Shown: positions 43,231-52,736 of the stretch, piece after piece
Layout: each line of letters opens with the position of its first letter
Numbering within the stretch: position 1 is the first letter of the stretch
Assembly (NCBI RefSeq): GCF_001457025.1
Contig: NZ_KQ758599.1
Span: 186,001-250,000 of the forward strand
Direction: 5' to 3'
Origin: Pseudarthrobacter enclensis
Lineage (GTDB): Bacteria > Actinomycetota > Actinomycetes > Actinomycetales > Micrococcaceae
DNA length: 64,000 bases
Made by a program: the position numbers and the translations under genes
The notes under the pieces: model-generated
What the model saw: only the letters and a program-made list of their open reading frames with translations
Database searches by the model: none
Told to the model about the DNA's origin: nothing

Positions 43231-44117
43231 TGTCCGCAAAGAAGGCTAAGCTGCCCGAGCCTGCGGCCATCCAGCCGCTCTCAGTGGACATGAGGAAACT
43301 TACCCGTGTCGGATCCCGGCCGGGGTTCTTCGAATACGTCGGCAAGCTCTGGGCCTACCGTCAATTCATCTTCTACGACGCCAGGGCCAGGGTACAGAGC
43401 GGCACTCGGCGGGACCGGTTAGGCAGCCTGTGGCTTCTCCTCAACCCGATTTTCAACGGGCTGACCTACTACCTGATCTTCGGCGTTCTGCTGCAAACCA
43501 GCAAAGGGATCGAGAACTTCGTCGGGTATCTGGTGGTAGGTATTTTCCTCTTTCAATTTAGCTCAGGTGCCATCACGGCCGGTGCCCGTTCCATCCGCAC
43601 TGGCAAGGCAGTTGTCCAGGCTTTTAACTTTCCGAGGGCCGCACTGCCCTTGGGGGCCAACATCCGGGAGCTGCTCTCGGCAGTACCTTTGATCCTTGGA
43701 ATGCTGCTGATCATCGTGGTCTTCCCGCCGGCCGAAACAATCTCCTGGCTTTGGCTGTTAGTGATTCCCGCGGTCTTCCTGCAGGGAATCTTTAACCTGG
43801 GCGTTGGCATGATTTTGGCCAGGGTTATCGCACGGGTCCACGATGTAACACATCTGCTGCCGTTTATCCTTCGCGCCTGGATGTACGCATCAGCCGTCTT
43901 TTACTCCTATGAACGGTTCATCACGGACCCCACCCTTCTTCAAATCATGACGCTCAACCCGCTCTTCAACGTCATCGACATCGTAAGGAAGTGCGTACTC
44001 TACGACACGCTCCCGGGCTGGCATTCGTGGACCAGCCTGGCGTGTGTAGCGCTGGGAGCCCTTGTCATCGGCTTCTTTTTCTTTTGGAAAGGAGAAGAGA
44101 CATATGGCCGCGATTGA
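43230..44117 (+). CDS. Polysaccharide ABC transporter permease (Wzm/TagG-like)
   Basis: The GTG at 43230 follows GAGGAGAG and shares a base with the previous stop. The 295-residue product has the ABC-2 layout: a basic cytoplasmic start, then six hydrophobic segments (first about residue 75, LWLLLNPIFNGLTYYLIFGVLL), SGAITAGARSIRTGKAVVQAFNFPRAALP in a connecting loop and a late LNPLFNVIDIVRKCVL. It exports a lipid-linked polymer together with the ATPase that overlaps its 3' end by 14 bases. Confidence 0.92.
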   Translation: MSAKKAKLPEPAAIQPLSVDMRKLTRVGSRPGFFEYVGKLWAYRQFIFYDARARVQSGTRRDRLGSLWLLLNPIFNGLTYYLIFGVLLQTSKGIENFVGYLVVGIFLFQFSSGAITAGARSIRTGKAVVQAFNFPRAALPLGANIRELLSAVPLILGMLLIIVVFPPAETISWLWLLVIPAVFLQGIFNLGVGMILARVIARVHDVTHLLPFILRAWMYASAVFYSYERFITDPTLLQIMTLNPLFNVIDIVRKCVLYDTLPGWHSWTSLACVALGALVIGFFFFWKGEETYGRD

Positions 44118-44994
44118 CGAAACCTTCTTTCTCGATGGGCCGCCCTGCGTTGTCATCGATAGGGTCAAAATGACCTATAAAGTGGAGTCCTCCGATGAGA
44201 GGTCCGGTGCCGCCCGGGGGCTGAAGGGCCGGCTCCGGAAGGCGCTTGGACGGCCCAGCCGGGTTACCGTGACGGCTCTTAAAGAACTGTCCCTCGTGGT
44301 GGAGCGGGGCGAATCGGTCGGCATCATTGGCCGAAACGGTTCCGGAAAAAGCACCATGATGAAACTCATCAGCGGGCAGACGGCACCCACTGAAGGCGGT
44401 GTATACGCTTCCAGCACACCGATCCTCCTGGGAGTCAATGCGGCGCTCGTTCCGGAGCTGTCCGGAGACCAAAACGTTGTGCTCGGCTGCTTGGCGATGG
44501 GCATGAGCATGGAACAGATCGACGAGCAGTTCGACAGCATCGTGGAGCTGTCGGGCTTGGAATCCGCGATCTATCTCCCCATGAAGTCCTACTCATCAGG
44601 GATGGCCTCCCGGCTGCGGTTTGCAATTGCGGCGGCCGTCAACCCTGAAATCCTCCTCGTGGATGAGGCTCTCAACACAGGCGATGCCCAATTCAGCAGC
44701 CGCAGCAAGGCCAGAATGGATGAGTTGCGTGCGCAGGCAGGCTGCGTGTTCATTGTCAGCCACAGCCTTGAGACCATTCGGGACATGTGTACTCGTGTGA
44801 TATGGCTGGACAAAGGTGAACTCATCATGGATGGTTCCCCAGAGGAAACCACAGACCGGTACCGTGACTTCTCTGCCCACCTGTCCAAGGGGAACAACAT
44901 CAGTGCCACGAGGATCAAGGATGATGCCCGCGCTAACCTCGTTGCCACCCAGGTGTTGGAACGCACCAGCGGACGCCGGATGCAGGGGCGCTGA
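44104..44994 (+). CDS. Polysaccharide ABC transporter ATPase (Wzt/TagH-like)
   Basis: The 296-residue ATPase carries Walker A (GRNGSGKST, near residue 78), the signature SSGMASRL near 162, Walker B ILLVDEALNTGD near 182 and an H-loop SHSLE near 218. The N-terminal extension (PPCVVIDRVKMTYK) is normal for Wzt/TagH. The C-terminus lacks the long carbohydrate-recognition domain of O-antigen Wzt, so substrate choice probably does not depend on a terminal cap. ATG 44104 lies 3' of AAAGGAG. Confidence 0.93.
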   Translation: MAAIDETFFLDGPPCVVIDRVKMTYKVESSDERSGAARGLKGRLRKALGRPSRVTVTALKELSLVVERGESVGIIGRNGSGKSTMMKLISGQTAPTEGGVYASSTPILLGVNAALVPELSGDQNVVLGCLAMGMSMEQIDEQFDSIVELSGLESAIYLPMKSYSSGMASRLRFAIAAAVNPEILLVDEALNTGDAQFSSRSKARMDELRAQAGCVFIVSHSLETIRDMCTRVIWLDKGELIMDGSPEETTDRYRDFSAHLSKGNNISATRIKDDARANLVATQVLERTSGRRMQGR

Positions 44995-44997
44995 TCC

Positions 44998-46902
44998 ATG
45001 GCTGTCATCAAAACCATTCGCACCGCGGCCTGGCATTTCCGCTCCGGAGGGCCTGCCCAGGTCGGTGAGTGGCTGCGCCGGCGCCGTATCGAGGACGCGG
45101 CCGGCAGGAGCGGTTCGGTGACTGCAGCGCGGGCGAAGTCGCGGCGGAACTACGGGCAAGCGGTGTCGTTCGCGCCATACCGGGTTCCCGATCGTCAACC
45201 ACGCCGCCAAGATTTGACTGTCGGCGTCATTCTCGACGATTTTTCTGCTTCGGCATTCTCATTCGAGTGGAACCTCTTGGTCCTGCAAAAGGACGAATGG
45301 CACCGGCAGCTGGCCGAAACTCGTATCGATTTCCTGTTCGTGGAGTCGGCCTGGAACGGCAACAAAGGGTCCTGGAAGTACCAATTGACCGGGTCGTCGG
45401 GACCGAAGCCGGAATTTCTCGCACTCATGCAGTGGTGCCGTGAGCACTCCATCCCCACAGTGTTTTGGAACAAAGAGGACCCGCCGCACTATGCAGACTT
45501 CCTGCCGGCGGCAAAGCAGTTCGATGTCGTCTTCACCAGCGATTCGGGGCGCATTCCGTTCTACGAGTCGGATCTGGGACATGACCGAGTCCAGACGCTA
45601 CCGTTCGCGGCCCAGCCTGCTTTGCACAACCCCATCAGAATCAGCACAGACAGGCACAGCCGCGGGGTTGCGTTTGCTGGGATGTACTTTGCGCACAAGT
45701 ACCCTGAGCGCCGCCAACAGATGGACATGCTGCTGGCCGCGGCCAGGAGTGTCGGCAGCCACGATGGGCCTGAACTGGAAATTTTCTCCAGGCAGCTCGG
45801 AGGGGATTCGAACTACCAGTTCCCCGTTCCGTTCAGTGAGCACGTTGTGGGAAGCCTGGACTACGCCCAGATGCTCACGGCGTACCGTTCTTACAAAGTG
45901 TTCCTAAACGTCAATTCAGTCGTCGGGTCGCCCAGCATGTGTGCCCGGAGAATTTTCGAGATTACGGCATCTGGAACGCCTGTGGTATCCGCTCCCAGCG
46001 CTGCAATTGCCCACTTTTTTGAGCCGGATGAAGTGCTGGTAGCCACTTCGGAAGAGCAGGCACATCACCAGATCCGTATGCTGGCCCGCAGTCCAGAGTT
46101 GAACGACAGGGTAGTCCACAAGGGCCAGCGGCAAATCTGGAAGGCGCACACCTATGCCCACCGGGCGGAAGCAGTTGTCGCCGCCGTTCTGCCAGAGCGG
46201 TCCAGCGCCGTGGCGCTGCCTTCTGTTAGTGCGTTAGTGTCCACTTTCAGGTCGCAGCAGCTGCAGCACGTCTTCGCTACTGTGGGCAGTCAACGGGGCG
46301 TTGACGTCGAGTTGGTGCTGCTGACGCACGGTTTCGTTGCTGACATGGACGAAATCAATGCGCTGGCGGAACGGTACGGCGTTGACCGGTACCAGGTCCT
46401 TACCGCAAAGCGCGATCTGCCCCTAGGCGCCTGCCTAAACCTCTGCGTCGGGGCTGCTGCCGGTGAGGTCTTGAGCAAAATGGACGACGACGACTATTAC
46501 GGGCCCAACTATCTTGCGGATCTTCTCCATGCCCTGGAATATTCGCAGGCTGATGTGGTGGGAAAGCTCGCGCACTACATGCACTTCGCATCGAACAAGG
46601 CCACCATCCTGCGGATGAAGCACCTGGAACATACCTTCGGACGGACAGTGATGGGGCCCACGATCACCGGTCGCCGGGACGTCTTCAGGGCCCACCCCTT
46701 TGAACCGCTGAACCGCGGAGAGGACACAGCCTTCCTGAAAGCAGTGACGTCGGCCGGGGGCCGGGTTTACGCGTCCGACCGATACAACTTCTGCCAAATG
46801 CGCCATTCCGATGGGCATACCTGGGACGTTTCAGAAGAAGAACTGGCAGCATCTGGAGAGATCGCCTTTTTTGGCGATCCTGCAGAGCACCTGGATGTTT
46901 AA
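44998..46902 (+). CDS. Two-domain glycosyltransferase (CgeB-like plus GT2)
   Basis: The 634-residue protein has two parts. Residues about 70-400 form a CgeB/GT1-like GT-B fold (WNKEDPPHYADF near 158, GVAFAGMYFAHKYPERR near 223, SMCARRIFEITASGTPVV near 312). Residues about 410-630 form a GT2 (LVSTFRSQQLQHVFATV, LLTHG, then the metal-binding KMDDDDYYGPNYL near 500 and RGEDTAFLKAV near 573). Fusions like this are typical of teichoic-acid-like and capsule polymerases. It follows the ABC ATPase with only a 3-base gap. Confidence 0.83.
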   Translation: MAVIKTIRTAAWHFRSGGPAQVGEWLRRRRIEDAAGRSGSVTAARAKSRRNYGQAVSFAPYRVPDRQPRRQDLTVGVILDDFSASAFSFEWNLLVLQKDEWHRQLAETRIDFLFVESAWNGNKGSWKYQLTGSSGPKPEFLALMQWCREHSIPTVFWNKEDPPHYADFLPAAKQFDVVFTSDSGRIPFYESDLGHDRVQTLPFAAQPALHNPIRISTDRHSRGVAFAGMYFAHKYPERRQQMDMLLAAARSVGSHDGPELEIFSRQLGGDSNYQFPVPFSEHVVGSLDYAQMLTAYRSYKVFLNVNSVVGSPSMCARRIFEITASGTPVVSAPSAAIAHFFEPDEVLVATSEEQAHHQIRMLARSPELNDRVVHKGQRQIWKAHTYAHRAEAVVAAVLPERSSAVALPSVSALVSTFRSQQLQHVFATVGSQRGVDVELVLLTHGFVADMDEINALAERYGVDRYQVLTAKRDLPLGACLNLCVGAAAGEVLSKMDDDDYYGPNYLADLLHALEYSQADVVGKLAHYMHFASNKATILRMKHLEHTFGRTVMGPTITGRRDVFRAHPFEPLNRGEDTAFLKAVTSAGGRVYASDRYNFCQMRHSDGHTWDVSEEELAASGEIAFFGDPAEHLDV

Positions 46903-46920
46903 CAATAATGAGGGGAAAAA

Positions 46921-48174
46921 ATGACCAACATCGAATCTGTTGCAGTAATAGGCCTGGGCTACATCGGGTTGCCGACTGCGGCCGTTCTCGCTACCAACGG
47001 CATCAACGTCGTAGGCGTTGACGTAAACTTGGCCACCGTGGACGCGGTAAACCGTGGAGAAGTGCCCTTCGTTGAACCAGATCTTGCCGTTCACGTGGCC
47101 GGCGCAGTCAGCCAGGGGCATCTTAAGGCCACTACCGACACGCCTGCGGCCCAGGCCTACATCGTGGCCGTCCCCACTCCCTTCCAATCGGACCGGTCCG
47201 CGGATCTTAGCTATATCGAGGCCGCTGCCCGGGGAATCGCGCCCCAGCTGCAGGGCGGCGAGTTGGTGATCCTTGAGTCGACTTCCCCGCCGGGTGCTAC
47301 CCGAAGGATGGCCGACGTAATTCTCGAACTGCGGCCTGATCTTAGCCTCGATGGAGCGCCCGGCACGCAGGCGGTCCATTTTGCCCATTGCCCGGAGCGG
47401 GTGCTCCCAGGGCGGGTCATGATCGAACTGGTAACCAATGACCGCATTGTCGGGGGCCTCACTCCGGAAGCTGCGAGGATGGCCAAAGACCTGTACTCCG
47501 TCTTCTGCCAGGGTGAAATCCTCGTAACGGACGATAAGACGGCCGAAATGGCCAAGCTCGTCGAAAACTCATACCGGGACGTCAACATTGCCTTCGCGAA
47601 CGAGCTGTCCATTATCAGCGAAAAAATTGGCATCGACGTGTGGGAACTGATCCGCTTGGCGAACCACCACCCCCGCGTAAACATTCTTCAGCCGGGCCCG
47701 GGTGTAGGCGGCCACTGCATCGCGGTTGATCCATGGTTCATCGTTGCCGCCGCACCCGATGAGGCACGTCTAATCCGCACCGCGCGCGAAGTGAATGATG
47801 CAAAGCCGGAGTGGATCTTCCAACAGATTCTTTCGGCTCTTGCAGGCGTGGCGGACGACGCCGAAATTGCCGTCCTTGGTCTCGCCTTCAAAGCCAACAT
47901 TGATGATCTGCGTGAATCGCCTGCTGTTGGCATCGCAAACCACCTCGCTGAGGCGCTGCAAAACAGGAAGATCAATGTTGCGGAGCCTCACATTCAAAAG
48001 CTTCCCCGCCAGCTTGCGGGCAGGAGCAACGTTGAATTGTTGTCCATCGAGGAATCGATAGACAGGTCTGAGGTGGTTGTGGTTTTGGTGGACCACGATG
48101 ACGTAAAGAATGTCTCGTCCGATTCTCTCGCGGGAAAGACAGTTATCGATACCCGTGGAGCGATCCTGGCATGA
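46921..48174 (+). CDS. wecC: UDP-N-acetyl-D-mannosamine dehydrogenase
   Basis: The 417-residue NAD-dependent enzyme oxidises UDP-ManNAc to UDP-ManNAcA. Rossmann GLGYIGLPTAAVLATNG opens it (residue about 11), STSPPGATRRM is near 119, and the active-site Cys lies in GPGVGGHCIAVDPWF (Cys 266). A third UDP-binding domain has GLAFKANIDDLRESPAV near 320. The wecB-type epimerase 7 kb away supplies its substrate, so this locus should make ManNAcA-containing glycan. GAGGGGAAAA precedes the ATG; the next gene overlaps by ATGA. Confidence 0.92.
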   Translation: MTNIESVAVIGLGYIGLPTAAVLATNGINVVGVDVNLATVDAVNRGEVPFVEPDLAVHVAGAVSQGHLKATTDTPAAQAYIVAVPTPFQSDRSADLSYIEAAARGIAPQLQGGELVILESTSPPGATRRMADVILELRPDLSLDGAPGTQAVHFAHCPERVLPGRVMIELVTNDRIVGGLTPEAARMAKDLYSVFCQGEILVTDDKTAEMAKLVENSYRDVNIAFANELSIISEKIGIDVWELIRLANHHPRVNILQPGPGVGGHCIAVDPWFIVAAAPDEARLIRTAREVNDAKPEWIFQQILSALAGVADDAEIAVLGLAFKANIDDLRESPAVGIANHLAEALQNRKINVAEPHIQKLPRQLAGRSNVELLSIEESIDRSEVVVVLVDHDDVKNVSSDSLAGKTVIDTRGAILA

Positions 48175-48998
48175 GTTCGCTGCCCGCCGGCCTGCCTGCC
48201 ACTGCAGCACGCACCATTGGACTTGAAGCGACAGAGGACCTCGCGGAAGCTGGTCCGCTGGCAGGGCCAGCTGTAGTACTGAGCAGTACTGAGTCAGCTC
48301 CGGAGGAGATCCTCACCGTACACTCCGATGCTGTCATTGTTTGCAGCATGCAGGATTTCCTCGCCATGCCAGAGGTTGGCGTCGGCCACTATGCGGTGAC
48401 CTCTTCCGGACTTGGCCTAGCCATGGAACTGCTGGAATCAGGAAGCCTGGACCCTTCCCTCCCGATCCTTTGGACACTCCAGCTTCCACTGTTTGAGACT
48501 TTGGATAAGTTGCAGACTGTCGGTCTTCCGCATGCTTCCACCGTGTACAGCGTCGGCGGCGACACCATGAATACCTTCGTGGTAACTGCTGCCGGTTCTG
48601 GGGTCACCCTCGATCCTGAAAGCTTCAGGGCGGGCGTTGAAGTGGGCGGAAGCCTGATGCGGCGGCGAACAGAGGCTGGCGACGCGCGTGTCACGGCTTG
48701 GGCCAACCAGGAATTGGAGTTGCTGCGTCGAAAGCATCTCAGCGTGCTCGAACTTTTGTCACCTGCGGCGGAAGCTGTGCCTGCCGTGGGCTCCGGCACC
48801 GCGAATGCAGATTCGCGCTCATCCGACATCAAGCGGTTGGAGAATGACCTCGTTCTTCTCAAGCGCCGCTATGACGCCCTGGAGCGGAAGTATGCGGCGT
48901 TGTCCAAGTCCCGGCTGGGTGCTCTGACACTTCGGATGTGGGACCGTCGGAATCCCCGAAACAAGAATGCCAGCGCTACGAAAGACGGCGAAAAGTGA
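48171..48998 (+). CDS. Hypothetical protein with C-terminal coiled coil
   Basis: The 275-residue protein overlaps wecC by ATGA. The first 160 residues look like an incomplete alpha/beta (GT-like or Rossmann-like) domain (VLSSTESAPEEILTVHSDAVIV, LPILWTLQLPLFETLDKLQ) without recognisable catalytic motifs. Residues about 220-250 form a coiled coil (DIKRLENDLVLLKRRYDALERKYAAL), with a basic tail. Placement between two biosynthetic enzymes suggests a scaffold or chain-length role, which is only an inference. Confidence 0.72.
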   Translation: MSSLPAGLPATAARTIGLEATEDLAEAGPLAGPAVVLSSTESAPEEILTVHSDAVIVCSMQDFLAMPEVGVGHYAVTSSGLGLAMELLESGSLDPSLPILWTLQLPLFETLDKLQTVGLPHASTVYSVGGDTMNTFVVTAAGSGVTLDPESFRAGVEVGGSLMRRRTEAGDARVTAWANQELELLRRKHLSVLELLSPAAEAVPAVGSGTANADSRSSDIKRLENDLVLLKRRYDALERKYAALSKSRLGALTLRMWDRRNPRNKNASATKDGEK

Positions 48999-51277
48999 AG
49001 CAGCTTAGCCAGACGAACACTATGGTCCTGACCGATCCGGACTACGGGGCGACAATGCTTCTGGACAGCACGGCCCGTACGGCTGAAATAGCTGCCCTCC
49101 GGAATTCTTTGAAGAACAGTCCCGCCGCGGGGGATCAGTCTTCCACCGACCTGGTTAATGGGGTGAGTGTCATCATTCCCAGCTACCGTGGGCGTGACCG
49201 CATCCTGGTCACCCTTCAATCCCTTATCGAGCAGGCGCTCGATCCTGCCTCGTTTGAAATTGTGCTCGTGATTAACGGCGAAGATGACGGTACGTTCGGC
49301 CTGGTGACCTCGCTGCGGGAGGCCCACCCTGAGCACAATTTCAGAATCCTTTACCAGAGCAAGCCGAGCGCGGGTGCGGCCCGCAACCTGGGGATCATGG
49401 CGGCGACCTTCCGGTACCTTACCTTCTTGGACGACGACGACTACGTCGGGACCGCGTTTCTGTCAGCGTTGCTCGAGTCCGCCGCACCGAACACGGTCTC
49501 CGTGGCCCCCATCATCAACGTCTCCAGCATGGGGGAAGAAGATCTACAAAATGCGCTGAACCTGCAGATCACCGCTCGTGGGTCCAAGACTTTCAAGTTC
49601 AATGCCGTCAGCAGCATTCTGGGATTCAATGCTTGCAAGCTGATTCCAACGGCCGCGGCCAGGCGGGTCTCTTATTCCGAAGGTCTCAGAAGCGGCGAGG
49701 ACATCTGCTTCATGGCTAAACTGGCCGTGACAAACAACTTCGACGCCGTAGTAGCATCCAACGACGCCTCCGCTGCTTACTATCGTGTCCTGCGCGATGA
49801 ATCAATTTCCCGGCAGCCTCTGGACTTCGACTTCGCGGTCCAGCAGAGGTTGGAGGTCATCAGTGAGCTTGAGGCCATGCGCAGTTGGGATTCGTCGGCA
49901 AACGATGTGCTCGTGTCAGGGCTGATTCGTTCTCAGTCGAATTTTGTAAGGCGCTACCTGGACGAGCACCCCCAAGACCGCGCAAAGGTCGTAGACAGCG
50001 TTGAATCCTTTGATTTCAAGGACTTCCCTTGGGCCAAGATCAACGAGGGAACTGCGCGGGATCTCGTCATCAGCTACTGTTTCGCGCCATATTCGGACAC
50101 GAGCGCCGTGATCGCAGCCAAAGCGGTTGTGGAGCGCGGCAACGTCGTTGATGTCATCTATAACAACATGTCGGCAGTACGCCGAAAAGACAACAACCTG
50201 GAGGCCATTGCCGGTCGCTTCGTCGATGCGGCAATCGAAGTCAACGCACCCGCATCCTTCTCAGGCTGGTCGCAGATTTCTGAATTCGTTGAAAAGGGCA
50301 TCGCTATCGCCGATAGGCGCGACGCTCTGATCGGAGGGTACAGATCCGTATACAGCCGCGTGCTGTGGCCGGGCTCGCACTTCCTGGCCGCGCTGTTCAA
50401 AATCAGGCACTCCGGCGTCACCTGGACGGCAGAGTTCTCCGATCCGCTGAGCACGGACGCCAACGGGTCCATGCGCCGCGGAGATCTCGTCCGTGACGAG
50501 GCATTCGAGGTCTTGCGCCGCGCGGTAACGGCTAAAGGCTTTCCCGCCCTCGAAACCGACAGTCTTTTCACTTGGTGCGAGTACTTGACTTATATCTTGG
50601 CCGACGAGTTGGTCTTCACCAACACCAATCAGCTTTCGTACATGTTGGATCACGTCAGCGATAAGCGGCTGAGGAAAATGATCGAAAAGAAGGCGACCGT
50701 GCGCGTGCACCCCACACTGCCTCCGCGTAGCTATCGCATCCTCCCGTCGAAGTACCCACTCTCGGAAGCCGTCGTCAATATCGCCTACTTTGGCGCATTT
50801 TACGAGAACCGCGGGCTTCATGAGGTGTTGACGGCGCTGGCAAACTCATCACCCGAGGTCCGCCGCCGGCTCCGCCTTCACGTGTTCACGAACAAACCCG
50901 ACGAGCTTGAAGGGCAGATTCACAACTTTGGCCTTGCCGGAGTCGTAAAGTCGCAGGGATACCGCCCGTACCTGGAGTTCCTGAATCTTGCGACGCAGTT
51001 TGATGTCCTGCTTGTCAACGACGTCGAGCGCACAGGGGAAATGTCCATCAATCCGTTCCTTCCCTCTAAATATTCTGATTACAAGGGGGCAGACAAACCG
51101 ATATGGGGTCTGGTGGATGAAGGGAGCGCACTGAGCCGTGAATCTCTGGCCTACATGTCACGTGTTGGCGACGGACCGGGTGCCCTGGGAGTCATCAATC
51201 AGATCCATCGCTCACGTTTCCCGTCCACACCTCGGCAGGATCTAGAGGCAGGAAGGACCGGGCAAGTTCATGCGTGA
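48995..51277 (+). CDS. Two-domain glycosyltransferase (GT2 plus GT4-like)
   Basis: GTG 48995 overlaps the previous stop by four bases, giving 760 aa. Residues about 50-290 form a GT2 domain with VSVIIPSYRGRDRILVTLQS near 55, AARNLGIMAA near 126 and the metal site TFLDDDDYVG near 144. After a 100-residue linker a GT-B-like domain follows (DLVISYCFAPYSDTSAVIAAK near 350, VNIAYFGAFYENRGLHEVL near 592, NPFLPSKYSDYKGADKPIWG near 686). The DDDDY motif resembles that of the other fused GT upstream, suggesting they are functional partners. Confidence 0.82.
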   Translation: MKQLSQTNTMVLTDPDYGATMLLDSTARTAEIAALRNSLKNSPAAGDQSSTDLVNGVSVIIPSYRGRDRILVTLQSLIEQALDPASFEIVLVINGEDDGTFGLVTSLREAHPEHNFRILYQSKPSAGAARNLGIMAATFRYLTFLDDDDYVGTAFLSALLESAAPNTVSVAPIINVSSMGEEDLQNALNLQITARGSKTFKFNAVSSILGFNACKLIPTAAARRVSYSEGLRSGEDICFMAKLAVTNNFDAVVASNDASAAYYRVLRDESISRQPLDFDFAVQQRLEVISELEAMRSWDSSANDVLVSGLIRSQSNFVRRYLDEHPQDRAKVVDSVESFDFKDFPWAKINEGTARDLVISYCFAPYSDTSAVIAAKAVVERGNVVDVIYNNMSAVRRKDNNLEAIAGRFVDAAIEVNAPASFSGWSQISEFVEKGIAIADRRDALIGGYRSVYSRVLWPGSHFLAALFKIRHSGVTWTAEFSDPLSTDANGSMRRGDLVRDEAFEVLRRAVTAKGFPALETDSLFTWCEYLTYILADELVFTNTNQLSYMLDHVSDKRLRKMIEKKATVRVHPTLPPRSYRILPSKYPLSEAVVNIAYFGAFYENRGLHEVLTALANSSPEVRRRLRLHVFTNKPDELEGQIHNFGLAGVVKSQGYRPYLEFLNLATQFDVLLVNDVERTGEMSINPFLPSKYSDYKGADKPIWGLVDEGSALSRESLAYMSRVGDGPGALGVINQIHRSRFPSTPRQDLEAGRTGQVHA

Positions 51278-52142
51278 GGATTGGGACGAACAGTACAAGG
51301 CACCAATCCGCCGATGGGCATCTGTGGCAGACCTGCGGGTTCGAGGCCGTGAGCGCCACATCGTGGAACCGGGACAAGGCGAAAGCTACCCCTTGGACTG
51401 CCTCGTAGTTCCGAAGGATTCCCCGACCCTGGTTGTGGCACTGCACGGTGCCCTCAACCGGGAGGTCTACACGCTGCCGCGCTTCGAGTGGGCCACAACG
51501 CTCGGTCACCGGACCGAGAGCCTGCTGTTTTTGGCAGACACAGCCCTGCAGGCGAGCGACGACCTTAAGCTCGCTTGGTACACCGGCAACGAGTCGGACG
51601 ATCTGACGTCCAGGTATGCGGCTCTGATCCGCAGTACAGCGGTGCAGTGCGGGGCGTTCAACGTGCTGCTGCTGGGATTTTCCGGAGGGGGCTTCGCTGC
51701 CCTTGCACTCGCCGCGCAGCTTGAAAACTCCGTGGCTTTGGCATTTTCGCCGCAGGTGTCCATAGGCAAGTACTACCAAGTCTTTGCGGATCAATACGTC
51801 GCATCAGTTTTTCCGCAGTACGACTCCTTCGAAGCTCTGGTAGAAGCCCATGGCCGCCGCGTTAGTGTCCTGGAACGCTACAAAGACCCCGCCGTGACAG
51901 CACGCTTCGTGTACGTGCAGAACAGCGGCGACCGGCATCACGTTGAAAATCATTTCAAACCGTTCCATGAGCTGGTGCACGGACGGCCCGGAGCCACTTT
52001 TATCCTCACCCATGAGTCCGACTCCCACACCGTTCCCTCCAGGAAAAGTGTGGGGGAGATGCTGGATCAGTGCGTGGCGTCATTCAGCCACGCTTCTGGG
52101 GGAGAAGCCCGGCCTGCGTCGGTGGGGAAGGGCGGGCGTTAG
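51270..52142 (+). CDS. Putative alpha/beta hydrolase (possible glycan esterase)
   Basis: The 290-residue protein overlaps the preceding glycosyltransferase by eight bases. It is a single alpha/beta hydrolase-like domain: TLVVALHGALNRE near 54, then the nucleophile elbow GFSGGGFAALALAAQ near 132, SDSHTVPS near 250 with the catalytic His. There is no signal peptide. The hydrolase sits between a glycosyltransferase and an acyltransferase in a polysaccharide operon, so deacetylation or a transacylation step is possible; this is inferred, as similar Ser-hydrolases act in capsule and accessory-Sec loci. Confidence 0.75.
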   Translation: MREDWDEQYKAPIRRWASVADLRVRGRERHIVEPGQGESYPLDCLVVPKDSPTLVVALHGALNREVYTLPRFEWATTLGHRTESLLFLADTALQASDDLKLAWYTGNESDDLTSRYAALIRSTAVQCGAFNVLLLGFSGGGFAALALAAQLENSVALAFSPQVSIGKYYQVFADQYVASVFPQYDSFEALVEAHGRRVSVLERYKDPAVTARFVYVQNSGDRHHVENHFKPFHELVHGRPGATFILTHESDSHTVPSRKSVGEMLDQCVASFSHASGGEARPASVGKGGR

Positions 52143-52700
52143 GTGCAAGACTTCTTACATGAGTTAGATGTTCTGAAGAGGGAGGTTGCAGAACTTAGGC
52201 AACTCTTATCCGCATCAGCTCCGCGACGCGAGGCCTGGATCCCGAATGACACCTTTATCGGCGAGAACTGCAATATCGCGCCCACGGTCCAGTTCATGTC
52301 CGGGGAGAACCGCGAAATCCGGGTTGGTAACCGGACAAACATCTACCGTGGGACTGAAATTACCGGACCCGTAACCATAGGGGACGGGTGCCTGATTAAC
52401 CGTGACGGTTACCTCAGAAGCAACACGACTCTGGGAAACAACGTCATGGTCGGCCCGTTCACGCGATTCGTTACTGATTCCCACGAAGTAGGACCGACGC
52501 AGAAGCGTGGAGGGGCCAATAAGTGGCCTCCCATCCACGTAGGCGACGGCACCTGGATCGGGGCAAGCGTCACCGTCCTTGGCGGGGTGAACATCGGGAA
52601 AGGCTGCATCATTGCGGCCGGAGCCGTAGTCGCAGCTGACGTACCGGACAACAGCCTCGCCGGAGGCGTTCCGGCGAAAGTCATCAAGGCCCTCCCTTAG
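52143..52700 (+). CDS. Hexapeptide-repeat acyltransferase
   Basis: GTG 52143 starts directly after the previous stop. The 185-residue protein has an N-terminal helical coiled-coil-like segment (about 1-30) and then left-handed beta-helix repeats (IGENCNIAPTVQF, NIYRGTEITGPVTIGDGC, IGASVTVLGGVNIGKGCIIAAGAVVAADV), ending in GGVPAKVI. The active-site His is in VTDSHEVG. It probably O- or N-acetylates the polymer or a sugar nucleotide. It is the last gene of the 40.2-52.7 kb operon. Confidence 0.9.
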   Translation: MQDFLHELDVLKREVAELRQLLSASAPRREAWIPNDTFIGENCNIAPTVQFMSGENREIRVGNRTNIYRGTEITGPVTIGDGCLINRDGYLRSNTTLGNNVMVGPFTRFVTDSHEVGPTQKRGGANKWPPIHVGDGTWIGASVTVLGGVNIGKGCIIAAGAVVAADVPDNSLAGGVPAKVIKALP

Positions 52701-52736
52701 CACCGGTCATGGCAGGTCGCGAGCAAATACGAGCGG

